This document shows, one piece after another, positions 18,332 through 25,874 of a stretch of DNA of 64,000 nucleotides. This stretch comes from Paenibacillus lutrae (GTDB lineage: Bacteria > Bacillota > Bacilli > Paenibacillales > NBRC-103111). The stretch spans positions 1 through 64,000 of the forward strand of contig NZ_RHLK01000017.1 of the NCBI RefSeq assembly GCF_009757775.1. Direction: 5' to 3'. Both the position numbers and the translations under genes were made by a program. The first letter of the stretch is position 1, and every line of letters starts with the position of its first letter. The notes below the pieces were generated by a model. It did no database searches and had not been told where the DNA came from. It saw only the letters and a program-made list of their open reading frames with translations.

Positions 18332-20941
18332 GTGAACGCAGGCGATTTTCAGAATTCTGATCCGGCTTTGACGATTCGTACGGCTTCCGGCTCCACGGTG
18401 ACTTACAACAATTCCGGGCAGCCTGCCGATGTGATTGAAATCGAAGCGGCTCCGGCCGATATCACCATCTCTCTTGAAGGACCGCGCCACCGGATTTATA
18501 CTATCGATCAGGATATGACGGACCAGGATGATGTGCTGGCGCTGTATACGTATAATTGGGGAGCGGATCTGGTCATACCGGCAAGCAGTGTTGCCGTCCA
18601 GGTAGATGCGGCCAGCCGTGTAACGGCTGTGATCAACCCGTCGGTTAACGGCAAGCCTCCCGTATGGGCCGATCCGACACCGCTGTCTATTCCGGCCGGA
18701 GGATATGTACTCGTTGCCCGGGACAGCAGCTATGCCAATCCAACCTCCCAAAAATATTTGGCTGCGAATTTCGAACCCGGAGATACGGTCAAATTACGCA
18801 AAAATAATCTTGTGGTCCTCGTCAAAGACTTGGTGGACCTGTCTGGGCCGATCTCGCGTCTGTCGCTGAACAATTATGCCATGTATACGGAAACCAAGCC
18901 GGAAGCGGTTCTATCCGGTACCATCAGCAATATGGAAGACCCGGCAGAAATCGAATTTACCGTGAACGGGACCGTGGTTCCTGTCGAAGCGGGCGGTGCA
19001 TTCCGCTATTCTTATGTCTTGAACCAAGGGATCAATTACTTGAACCTGATCGTTAAGAAAAGCGGCGAGGAGCAAGACTCCAAAGATCTCGTAATTTTCG
19101 GCAGACCCGGGTTCGCCTCGGACAAGAAGGTCATTCTGTGGGTAGATCAGGCGGCTAATGCCCGCAAGCTGCAGAGCAGTGAGAATGTACGGGATTTTGT
19201 CAAAAAAGCTGCAGATAACGGCACGACTTCCATTGTTTTTGATGTTAAAGGTGTGGAAGGATTTGCTTCGTACAAGAAGAATACGCTGACAGGCCGGCCC
19301 TATGTAAGTGAGATTAAGGCGCCGGTGAAAGCCGGCTCTAATCCGGATTTGGATTTGTTGGAAGAATTCGTCCGCTATTCCCGTGAATTCTGTCTGGACA
19401 TCCATGCGGCTGTTAATATTTTTGCGGAAGGCTCGATTGCGTTCAATGAATTTGCGATCCTGAATGATCATCTGGACTGGGAGGAACGCGTATACAATTC
19501 CGCCGATAACGGGCAAATCATGCGTCAGCGCGAATCGGCAAAGCAGGGTGCTGTGGCGTTTATCAATCCTTCCAATGAGGAGGCAAGACAATTCCAGCTC
19601 CGAACGATAGAAGAAGTTATTCAAAACTATGATATCGATGGTGTTGTTCTTGACCGGGCCAGATATGATAACGAAACCTCGGATTTTAGTGATCTGACGA
19701 AGGGCAAATTCGAATCTTTTGTACAGGAAAAAGGGAAGACCCTTCAGAACTGGCCGGGGGATGTGCTGCGTTATGAGAACAAAGTCCGTGTAAACGGTCC
19801 GCTTATTCATGAGTGGTGGGAATTCCGTTCCAAGACGATCAAGAGTTTCACGACGGAGGTAAAAGCACTGGCTGACAGCTATGAAGGAAGCAAAGGCAAA
19901 CCCGTTCAAGTGTCCGCGTATGTGGGTTCCTGGTTTGAATCGTATTACTTGAACGGTGTTCATTGGGGGAGCACGGAATTCCGTTACGATTCCCGCCTCG
20001 GCATGAAGGATGAGGATGTGTACAGGCCGGGTTATTATGAGAGCGGTTATATCGAGAACCTGGATTTTATCATGATTGGTGCGTACCAGACGACAGGACC
20101 TGAGGTGGAGCGTCATATTACACTGGGTAACATCGTAATTAATGGCGAGAAACCGCTCTACACCGGGATTGCCCTGACGAATGTACCGGACCCGGCCCTG
20201 CAGCGCGAAATACTCCAGGCAGGCCTGGATAACACGCACGGCCTGATGCTTTTTGACGCGTCTCAGGTGAATTGGCCTATAACGAATGCGGCTCTGCGTG
20301 ATCTTCCCTACGTGAAAGATTATCAGCTCGGCGTATCACTGCCGAACCAGACGGAATCATTCCTGGAAGGCTCTTACTATGATGTCAATGTCATTGAGAA
20401 CAATATTGATGTACTGACGGATTCGTTCGGGTATTCTACCGGCAACAACCGGTTTGGCGTAGAGGCCGTTATTGACAGCAGCGGTAAAGTAATCAGCGTA
20501 CCCAATAAAACCAAAGCCATGAACGAGGACTGGTCGAATCCGGATGAAACGAACAGCGTGATCCCTAAGGGCGGATTCGTAGTTTCGGCTAAGGATCTCT
20601 CGGGTGTCGGAACGAAACGTCAGCTTATCGCGAATTCTTTTGAGACAGGAGATGCTGTGAGGTCGGCAGTCCTTAGCGGTTTCTTGGCCTACGAAGGTGT
20701 CAGAACCGGGGATGACAATCTCGATATCGAAGGACAGGTGAAAGTGCTTGGTCCCGGTAATGCGGAAGTCTATGTGAATGGCCGCACAGCGAAAATTAAA
20801 AAAGACGGAAGCTTTACCGGCGAAGTGGATTTGAAAGTTGGCGTTAATGCGGTTACGGTGACCGTAAAAGTAGATGGCTTTAAGACTAATGAGAAGAAGT
20901 TTGACATTATCCGTGACGAGAATGTAGCCGAATCCGTCTAG
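18332..20941 (+). CDS. Large glycosidase-like protein (family-10-like/DUF187-type TIM barrel) with duplicated accessory modules
   Basis: The 869-residue frame starts at GTG 18332 after AAAGGGGATAAG. A central region (about 265-660) resembles the DUF187/GHL10 group of TIM-barrel glycosidases: KVILWVDQAANARKL, IVFDVKGVEGFASY, DGVVLDRARYDNE, VQVSAYVGSWF and DFIMIGAY. It is framed by a repeated layout. A module with IPAGGYVLVARD (about 125) and a small Ig-like domain lie before it, and a matching module with IPKGGFVVSAKD (about 750) and another Ig-like domain after it. No signal peptide is present, and the frame is closed upstream by TAA at 18269. Substrate unknown; the nearby importer hints at polysaccharide use. 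Confidence 0.65.
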   Translation: MNAGDFQNSDPALTIRTASGSTVTYNNSGQPADVIEIEAAPADITISLEGPRHRIYTIDQDMTDQDDVLALYTYNWGADLVIPASSVAVQVDAASRVTAVINPSVNGKPPVWADPTPLSIPAGGYVLVARDSSYANPTSQKYLAANFEPGDTVKLRKNNLVVLVKDLVDLSGPISRLSLNNYAMYTETKPEAVLSGTISNMEDPAEIEFTVNGTVVPVEAGGAFRYSYVLNQGINYLNLIVKKSGEEQDSKDLVIFGRPGFASDKKVILWVDQAANARKLQSSENVRDFVKKAADNGTTSIVFDVKGVEGFASYKKNTLTGRPYVSEIKAPVKAGSNPDLDLLEEFVRYSREFCLDIHAAVNIFAEGSIAFNEFAILNDHLDWEERVYNSADNGQIMRQRESAKQGAVAFINPSNEEARQFQLRTIEEVIQNYDIDGVVLDRARYDNETSDFSDLTKGKFESFVQEKGKTLQNWPGDVLRYENKVRVNGPLIHEWWEFRSKTIKSFTTEVKALADSYEGSKGKPVQVSAYVGSWFESYYLNGVHWGSTEFRYDSRLGMKDEDVYRPGYYESGYIENLDFIMIGAYQTTGPEVERHITLGNIVINGEKPLYTGIALTNVPDPALQREILQAGLDNTHGLMLFDASQVNWPITNAALRDLPYVKDYQLGVSLPNQTESFLEGSYYDVNVIENNIDVLTDSFGYSTGNNRFGVEAVIDSSGKVISVPNKTKAMNEDWSNPDETNSVIPKGGFVVSAKDLSGVGTKRQLIANSFETGDAVRSAVLSGFLAYEGVRTGDDNLDIEGQVKVLGPGNAEVYVNGRTAKIKKDGSFTGEVDLKVGVNAVTVTVKVDGFKTNEKKFDIIRDENVAESV

Positions 20942-21168
20942 TTCAAGCAAGATGAGCTTAAGCGTTGAATCCACACAGACCACTGTTCTAGCCGAGTATA
21001 AAAAAGGCAAGAAAGTGGGTATGGCGAAGTAGGCGAAGGCCGTAAGGCATAGGCAGAAGTGGAAGTAAAGGACAAAGACAAAGATAGGGACTAAAGCACA
21101 ATCCAGGGTGGAAAGCTGTATCGGTTCGCAGGAGCTTTGTGTGAATGGAAGATTATAATTATCTTAAT
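20942..21168. other. Intergenic stretch without recognisable gene
   Basis: Between the glycosidase-like gene and its terminator there are about 230 bases with no frame that has both a ribosome binding site and reasonable length. A short Glu/Lys/Asp-coding run near 21030-21095 is broken by stops and is not supported as a gene. Confidence 0.5.
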
Positions 21169-21200
21169 AAAAACAGATACCCCTATAGGTATCTGTTTTT
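21169..21200. terminator. Bidirectional Rho-independent terminator
   Basis: AAAAACAGATACC and GGTATCTGTTTTT form a nearly symmetrical stem flanked by A and T runs, so it can end both the plus-strand gene and the minus-strand small membrane protein gene. Confidence 0.85.
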
Positions 21201-21262
21201 ATTTGTAGACACTGGAGCGGTTCTGGACATTACCATTCATATAAAAATAGCTGTTCAATGGT

Positions 21263-21529
21263 TTACTTCAAGTAGGAGATTACAATAGAAATTAGCATGC
21301 CTAGAAAACCGAATACGAAGAAAAAGGAGCCATAAAACACTTTGAAATTGAAATGGAGCTTTTTCTTATGTTCATGCCTGAGCGCTTCCTGCATTTCCCT
21401 GCCTTCATCCCTGTAGTTGATGTTTGTATGATTGATTCGAAAGAAATTAGCACCTTTAAGAGACGCAGCCCAAATGATTAGAGAAACGAGAGAAATCAAA
21501 AACAGAATATCGGATAGGTTTTGCATCAT
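21263..21529 (-). CDS. Small two-helix membrane protein of unknown function
   Basis: The 88-residue protein has a hydrophobic N-terminal helix (ILFLISLVSLIIWAASL), a charged central loop rich in Arg, Glu, His and Lys (about 30-60), and a C-terminal helix (FFFVFGFLGMLISIVISYL). RBS AAAGGGGGGG precedes the ATG pair. Layout and length resemble the DUF3899 type of Firmicute membrane proteins, but I cannot confirm this by eye. It is monocistronic, ending at a shared terminator, with about 170 bases to the next minus-strand operon end. Confidence 0.7.
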   Translation of the reverse strand: MMQNLSDILFLISLVSLIIWAASLKGANFFRINHTNINYRDEGREMQEALRHEHKKKLHFNFKVFYGSFFFVFGFLGMLISIVISYLK

Positions 21530-21629
21530 ATGCCCCCCCTTTTAAATTTATTATACAGGATAGTACCCAAAAGTTACCTGAAAAGGAGAATATTCATAAT
21601 GGAATTGAATTTAAATCAAAAAATATCGG

Positions 21630-21663
21630 GCAAAACAAAAAGCTTCCGGAGAACCGGAAGCCT
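21630..21663 (-). terminator. Rho-independent terminator of the minus-strand oxidoreductase operon
   Basis: Read on the minus strand, GGCTTCCGG and CCGGAAGC flank TTCT and are followed by TTTTTGTTTTG. It lies about 40 bases past the Gfo/Idh/MocA stop codon. Confidence 0.85.
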
Positions 21664-21702
21664 TGTTATAGATCTATACCTATTGCGGTGAATCTCTTAT
21701 AT

Positions 21703-22764
21703 CTAGTCGAAATAAATTTCTTTGCCCAGTCTGCTGGATTCATAGACGCCGCAAAGGATTTTCATCATTTCTACGCCGTCTGAGACGGGACTGAGCGTCT
21801 CTTTCGTGCCTTGGCACACCTCGATAAAATAATCGATCTCATCCTGGAATCCTGCTGCAAAGTCGAACGACAAGTTGTTGATTTGCGGCGTGGTGTTCAG
21901 GATCGTATTGTGCTGCTCCGTGATAAGCGTGAGCTTGGGCTCCAGCTCAGCGCCCCCTTTATCACCATATAGTTTCACGGTCAATTCGTCTTCTTTGGCA
22001 TGCAGGGTGAAGGAAACATCAACAAGCAAAGACGCACCGTTCTCGAAGCGGATCATCGCGTTAGCCATATCTTCGACCGTGTTATGCTCCGCATCATAAT
22101 CAGCCGCTTTGTAGTAGGCGAGGTTCTCCACGTTGGACCGGTTGCCCAGCTTGGTGTAGGTGTTGCCGCTGATGGATTTTACCTTGGGACGGCCCATGAG
22201 GTACCAGCAGAGATCAATGACATGAACGCCCACATCTATCAGCGGCCCGCCGCCGGAGCGTTCGATGTCGGAGAACCAGCCGCCGGGATTACCCAATTTG
22301 CGGATGCAAGAAGCCTTGGCATAATAAATCTCGCCGATACTGCCGTTCTCCATAAAAGAACGGACGATACGCGTATTGGAAGCGTACCTGCGGACGAAAC
22401 CTACTTGCAGTGTTTTGCCGCTTTCCTCTACGGCTTGCTCGACTGCGAGGGCTTCCTCCACGGTTTTGCAAAGCGGCTTCTCCACAAGTACGTTCTTCCC
22501 GGCCCGCAGAGCGGCTATGCTGATCTCAGCGTGCGTGTTGTTCCAGGTGCAAATCGAAACGGCATCGATTTCGGGATCGGCGAGTAGCTCCTTGTAGTCG
22601 GTATAGACTTTGGCTGCCTGGTAAGTATCTGCTTTTTCGCGTGCGCGTTCTTCGTTAAGGTCGCATACGGCGACAATGATGGCGTCAGGGTTTTTCTGAT
22701 ACGAATTGAAATGCATGCGGGAGATGGTACCCGCTCCAATAACACCGATACGGATTTGACTCAT
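21703..22764 (-). CDS. Gfo/Idh/MocA-family oxidoreductase
   Basis: The 353-residue protein has an N-terminal Rossmann domain (RIGVIGAGTISRMH) and the family signature VLVEKPLC with the catalytic-region Lys, followed by the C-terminal alpha/beta domain (GGPLIDVGVHVIDLCWYLMG). Members oxidise or isomerise sugars and inositols with NAD(P). It is the last gene of a minus-strand operon behind an FAD oxidoreductase (48-base gap) and a sugar epimerase-like gene. The set resembles sugar or inositol-derivative oxidation modules; the exact substrate is not identified. The ATG is preceded by GGAAGAAGGA. Confidence 0.9.
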   Translation of the reverse strand: MSQIRIGVIGAGTISRMHFNSYQKNPDAIIVAVCDLNEERAREKADTYQAAKVYTDYKELLADPEIDAVSICTWNNTHAEISIAALRAGKNVLVEKPLCKTVEEALAVEQAVEESGKTLQVGFVRRYASNTRIVRSFMENGSIGEIYYAKASCIRKLGNPGGWFSDIERSGGGPLIDVGVHVIDLCWYLMGRPKVKSISGNTYTKLGNRSNVENLAYYKAADYDAEHNTVEDMANAMIRFENGASLLVDVSFTLHAKEDELTVKLYGDKGGAELEPKLTLITEQHNTILNTTPQINNLSFDFAAGFQDEIDYFIEVCQGTKETLSPVSDGVEMMKILCGVYESSRLGKEIYFD

Positions 22765-22812
22765 ACGAGCAGTCCTTCTTCCTGTAAGTAATCAGAGTAT
22801 GTGTTTAATGGT

Positions 22813-24387
22813 CTACACAGGGCGGGTGGCAGGCCACTCCAGCTCAACGCCCGCCTGAACCAGCATTTGCTGAAATTGTTTCAATTCAGCCGTGTTGTTA
22901 CGCAGCTCGCGGGGGGTGATCCCCTTATCGATGCAGTAGCTTGCGCAGTAAGCCGCCGCCTCGCCGATGTTCCATTCCACCGGATGGAGACGGTAGCAGC
23001 CGTTGGTAATGTGTGTGACGCCAAGATTCTTGCAGGCGGCCAGCAGGTTGTTCACCCGTACCGGAATGAGACTGCCGAGCGGGATCTGGAACGGCACGGT
23101 CGAGACGTCGATATAGGGACGGTTCTCCGTACTCGGGTGAAGATCGATCCGGTAACAGCCGATTCCAACGCTGTCCGGGAAATGCTCTGCTTTGCCGTCC
23201 GGGCGGCACTCGGTCGCGACATGCTGCTCCAGTACGGTGAATTCCGCCTTGATGCGCCGGGATTCACGTATATAGGGATACATGGCCAGACCGTCTTCCG
23301 TACCGACGACATCCTTGCGCAGCCTCATGCCGGGATAGCCTTGGCCGCCGCCCGGGCGGGGACATTCGGTCTGCATCCAGTAGAGCAGAGAGAGGCTGAG
23401 CTGCTTGGCTTCATAGAGGTGGCGTTCTTTCTCTTCCTCCGTCACCTCTATGATCGAGCCGAGCCAGTAGTCGTTCTGGGGCCAATTCACCAGGGAAATA
23501 TTGCTGCGATAGGTCCCTTCTTCGAACAGGCCGCTGTCCGCAATCTGCCGGTATTTGAAGAGGGAGAAGCGTTCCGTCCCCGGGAAAATTTCATAGTGGA
23601 CAGGCTCCATGGTAGCGGGTCTGACGCCGAGCAGGCTGAGCAAATGGTCCGGCCAGAAGTCCGCCCGGTAAGATTTCCAGAAATCATACAGTGCAGGCTT
23701 CTCGATCGTATGGTCTTCACCTTCGATGTAATCGATGGCAAAGCAGTAGGTGAAGCCTTGCCAGTCGTTAGGCAGCGCTTCGCCGGAGACGGCATGCGGC
23801 TCGCCGGTCTGGGCTATTGACTCGGCCCCTGTCACATACTCGACGCCTGCCAGAGGCAGAACATCGCCGCATTCTGTAGCATCCAGGAAGAAAGGCGCGC
23901 TCAGGCGGTATTGTTCACCGGACTCCAGGTTCTTGACTGTAACCGAGGTGATGGAATCTCCTGAAGTTTCGGCTTGCACAGGCACGTGGCGGGTCCATAA
24001 GGATAGCAGACCGCTGTGGATATAAGGAGCCAGCATTTGCTGCAGGACAGCCAGAGCTGTTCTCGGTTCATGACACAGACGGCTTACGGATCCGCTGCCG
24101 GGATTAAGCTCAGGGTTAGCTCTCGCTCCGGAGGTCATCGGGAAATGGTCCCGGTAATAATCCCGCACGCCTTCGCGGAATTGTCGGTAAGTACGCGTAC
24201 AGCCGAACGATTCGATCCACGGATGCTCGTCGGGCGGTACAGCCTGGCTTGTCAGCTGGCCTCCGATCCAAGTCGTTTCCTCCGTCATGATTACGGTTTT
24301 ACCGGACTTACATGCAGCCATAGCTGCTGCGCAGCCTCCGGTGCCGCCTCCGATAATGATTAAATCAGCCTGCTGAACACGTATCAT
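22813..24387 (-). CDS. FAD-dependent oxidoreductase (PF12831-type)
   Basis: The 524-residue protein starts with the dinucleotide-binding motif LIIGGGTGGCAAAMAA followed by VIMTEE, then WIGGQLTSQAVPPDEH. A C-terminal NLLAACKNLGVTHITNGCYRL block is characteristic of the FAD_oxidored family found in glycan and sugar-catabolic loci. It has no signal peptide, so it acts in the cytoplasm. RBS AAAGGAGAACG supports the ATG. It is the middle gene of the minus-strand operon, 33 bases after the epimerase-like gene and 48 bases before the Gfo/Idh/MocA gene. Together they could perform a redox conversion of a sugar or cyclitol. Confidence 0.9.
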   Translation of the reverse strand: MIRVQQADLIIIGGGTGGCAAAMAACKSGKTVIMTEETTWIGGQLTSQAVPPDEHPWIESFGCTRTYRQFREGVRDYYRDHFPMTSGARANPELNPGSGSVSRLCHEPRTALAVLQQMLAPYIHSGLLSLWTRHVPVQAETSGDSITSVTVKNLESGEQYRLSAPFFLDATECGDVLPLAGVEYVTGAESIAQTGEPHAVSGEALPNDWQGFTYCFAIDYIEGEDHTIEKPALYDFWKSYRADFWPDHLLSLLGVRPATMEPVHYEIFPGTERFSLFKYRQIADSGLFEEGTYRSNISLVNWPQNDYWLGSIIEVTEEEKERHLYEAKQLSLSLLYWMQTECPRPGGGQGYPGMRLRKDVVGTEDGLAMYPYIRESRRIKAEFTVLEQHVATECRPDGKAEHFPDSVGIGCYRIDLHPSTENRPYIDVSTVPFQIPLGSLIPVRVNNLLAACKNLGVTHITNGCYRLHPVEWNIGEAAAYCASYCIDKGITPRELRNNTAELKQFQQMLVQAGVELEWPATRPV

Positions 24388-24420
24388 AGTTGTTCGTTCT
24401 CCTTTGGAATAGAGTCAATG

Positions 24421-25248
24421 TTAAAGCGTTTGGACAAGCGCGTTGAAATTGTGGATGCTTCTGCGGATGCCTTCCGCTTCATCGCCCAGTCCTTCATATT
24501 CGAGTACAAAAGCTCCCGGATAGCCGGCTTCTTGAAGCTTGGCAAGAATGACAGGCAGATGAACCTGACCTTCTCCGGCAAAGACACCTTCATAAGCTTT
24601 TCCGCTAAGCGCTTTGTATCTGCCATCCGCTGTTTCTTCGAAATCTTTAATGTGTACATGTCCGATAGAAGGAAGCAGAACATCCAGAGCATGCAGCGGA
24701 TTCTCATCAACGAGAAGGAAATTCCCCGTATCAAAGGTAGCCTTCAGAGCCGGAGAGTTGACACGCTCCAGAATGGCAAGAACCTGATCGCCTTTTCCAG
24801 CCAGCTTGCCGTGGTTTTCCAGGCAGAGTGTAATTCCGTTTTGTTCTGCGGCTCTGGCGGCTTCGCGAAGTCCTTCTACAATCCAGTCCAGCGCTCTATC
24901 AAATGTATACGCATCGGATAAATTGCCGGAGAATACACGCACGACGGATGTGCCTAACTGCTGGGCTACATGAATTCCGTCTGTGATGACCCGGAGCGCT
25001 TCGGCGCGTTCTTCCGCTGTGCTTTTGACAAGGTCGTTGCCGACGGCATAGCTGGTGATGGTTATTCCGCTCTGCCGGACGTATTCCAGTACTTGAGGAA
25101 TTTCGTTCTCAGGGTCCTTCCAGAAAACATCGAGCAGTTCAACACTGCCGATTCCTTCTTTGGAGCAGAAAGCCAGAAAATCGAGTACCGTCCATTTTTC
25201 AGCCCTGCTTACCCGGTGCAAACTCCACATACTCAAGGAAAGATTCAT
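24421..25248 (-). CDS. Sugar phosphate isomerase/epimerase-like TIM-barrel protein
   Basis: The 275-residue protein belongs to the xylose-isomerase-like/AP-endonuclease-2 superfamily. It begins MNLSLSMWSLHR and has the metal-ligand blocks ITLCLENHG, ATFDTGN, IGHVHIKD and FVLEYEG with the expected Glu, Asp and His residues. ATG 25248 has GGAGGT at 7 bases; a longer frame from 25278 would place that site within the coding sequence. It is the first gene of the minus-strand operon with the two oxidoreductases. Members isomerise keto/aldo sugars or dehydrate inosose; which applies here is unknown. Confidence 0.88.
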   Translation of the reverse strand: MNLSLSMWSLHRVSRAEKWTVLDFLAFCSKEGIGSVELLDVFWKDPENEIPQVLEYVRQSGITITSYAVGNDLVKSTAEERAEALRVITDGIHVAQQLGTSVVRVFSGNLSDAYTFDRALDWIVEGLREAARAAEQNGITLCLENHGKLAGKGDQVLAILERVNSPALKATFDTGNFLLVDENPLHALDVLLPSIGHVHIKDFEETADGRYKALSGKAYEGVFAGEGQVHLPVILAKLQEAGYPGAFVLEYEGLGDEAEGIRRSIHNFNALVQTL

Positions 25249-25337
25249 TTGTGAGACCTCCAGCGGTGTTTTCTCCATATTTTTAACTTAATAAGATAAG
25301 ATAGTTCCATTTTAAAAGGAGGCGCGGAGCAAAAGTA

Positions 25338-25353
25338 GGTCATAGTCATGACC
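25338..25353. promoter_or_regulatory. Palindromic operator candidate GGTCAT-AGTC-ATGACC
   Basis: A perfect 6-bp inverted repeat with 4-bp centre lies about 90 bases upstream of the first minus-strand operon gene and 150 bases upstream of the YjcZ-like gene. It could be an operator for the epimerase operon. No matching -35/-10 pair was clear. Confidence 0.4.
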
Positions 25354-25502
25354 ATTTCTGGTACTTTGATGCGGACCTCCGAAGGAAGACTCCCCGAGCC
25401 ATTTCGGGCTTGTCAAAGATTAGGAGAGAAGGTGGTCGTCTATAATTTTGAGCAAGCCGCTGCATAAGATAGGACATCCCACATAAAGAAAGGGTGTTGA
25501 GA

Positions 25503-25592
25503 ATGGGTTATGCAGGTGTTGGAACCAGCACAGGAGTGATTCTGGTTCTGTTTATTCTGTTAGTGATTATTACGCGTTCTTTCTGGGCTTAA
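25503..25592 (+). CDS. YjcZ-like small hydrophobic peptide
   Basis: A 29-residue frame (MGYAGVGTSTGVILVLFILL and nine more residues ending RSFWA) follows AAAGGGTGTTGAGA and precedes a good terminator. A Gly-rich start, a single hydrophobic segment of Val, Ile and Leu, and a short C-terminus are the hallmark of the YjcZ/SscA group of tiny sporulation-associated membrane peptides. Such genes are often missed because of length. The context (own RBS and terminator) supports a real monocistronic gene. The exact role is unknown. Confidence 0.75.
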   Translation: MGYAGVGTSTGVILVLFILLVIITRSFWA

Positions 25593-25616
25593 GTAAGCAA
25601 TTGCAAATAAGGAAGG

Positions 25617-25645
25617 AACTCCTGCCGCATGGCAGGGGTTTTTAA
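25617..25645 (+). terminator. Rho-independent terminator
   Basis: AACTCCTGCC and GGCAGGGGTT form a stem around GCAT followed by T residues, 24 bases after the YjcZ-like stop codon. Confidence 0.85.
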
Positions 25646-25680
25646 TTTTGAAGCGTGGGGAAGGGGGAAAGGTTCTCACC

Positions 25681-25741
25681 CAACAGACTGTGAAAATTTA
25701 CAAAGTTGTAAATCCTGTGACAATCGTTTGGTTGTCTGTTG
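25681..25741. promoter_or_regulatory. Nested palindromes upstream of catalase
   Basis: ATTTACAAAGTTGTAAAT (25696-25713) is a perfect 8+8 palindrome with a 2-bp centre. It is flanked by an outer inverted repeat, CAACAGAC at 25681 and GTCTGTTG at 25734. It differs from the PerR box consensus. Position, 160 bases before the catalase start, suggests an operator or a structured leader. Confidence 0.5.
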
Positions 25742-25874
25742 AAAAGGTTACTTACTAAACAGGAGCGTAACGAACTGTTGAAATTTTGCGCTGGCGGAAA
25801 GGTTTGGCCAAGCTGATTTTTATTAAACAGAAAGCTCTACATAATTAGCGAACACAATGAAGGAGGCCATAAGA

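Noticed and set aside
20942-21168. Broken small gene with Glu/Lys/Asp-rich codons
   Set aside because: Stops interrupt the frame, no RBS precedes it and no similarity could be recognised.
25696-25713. PerR box at the catalase promoter
   Set aside because: The palindrome ATTTACAAAGTTGTAAAT differs clearly from TTATAATNATTATAA.
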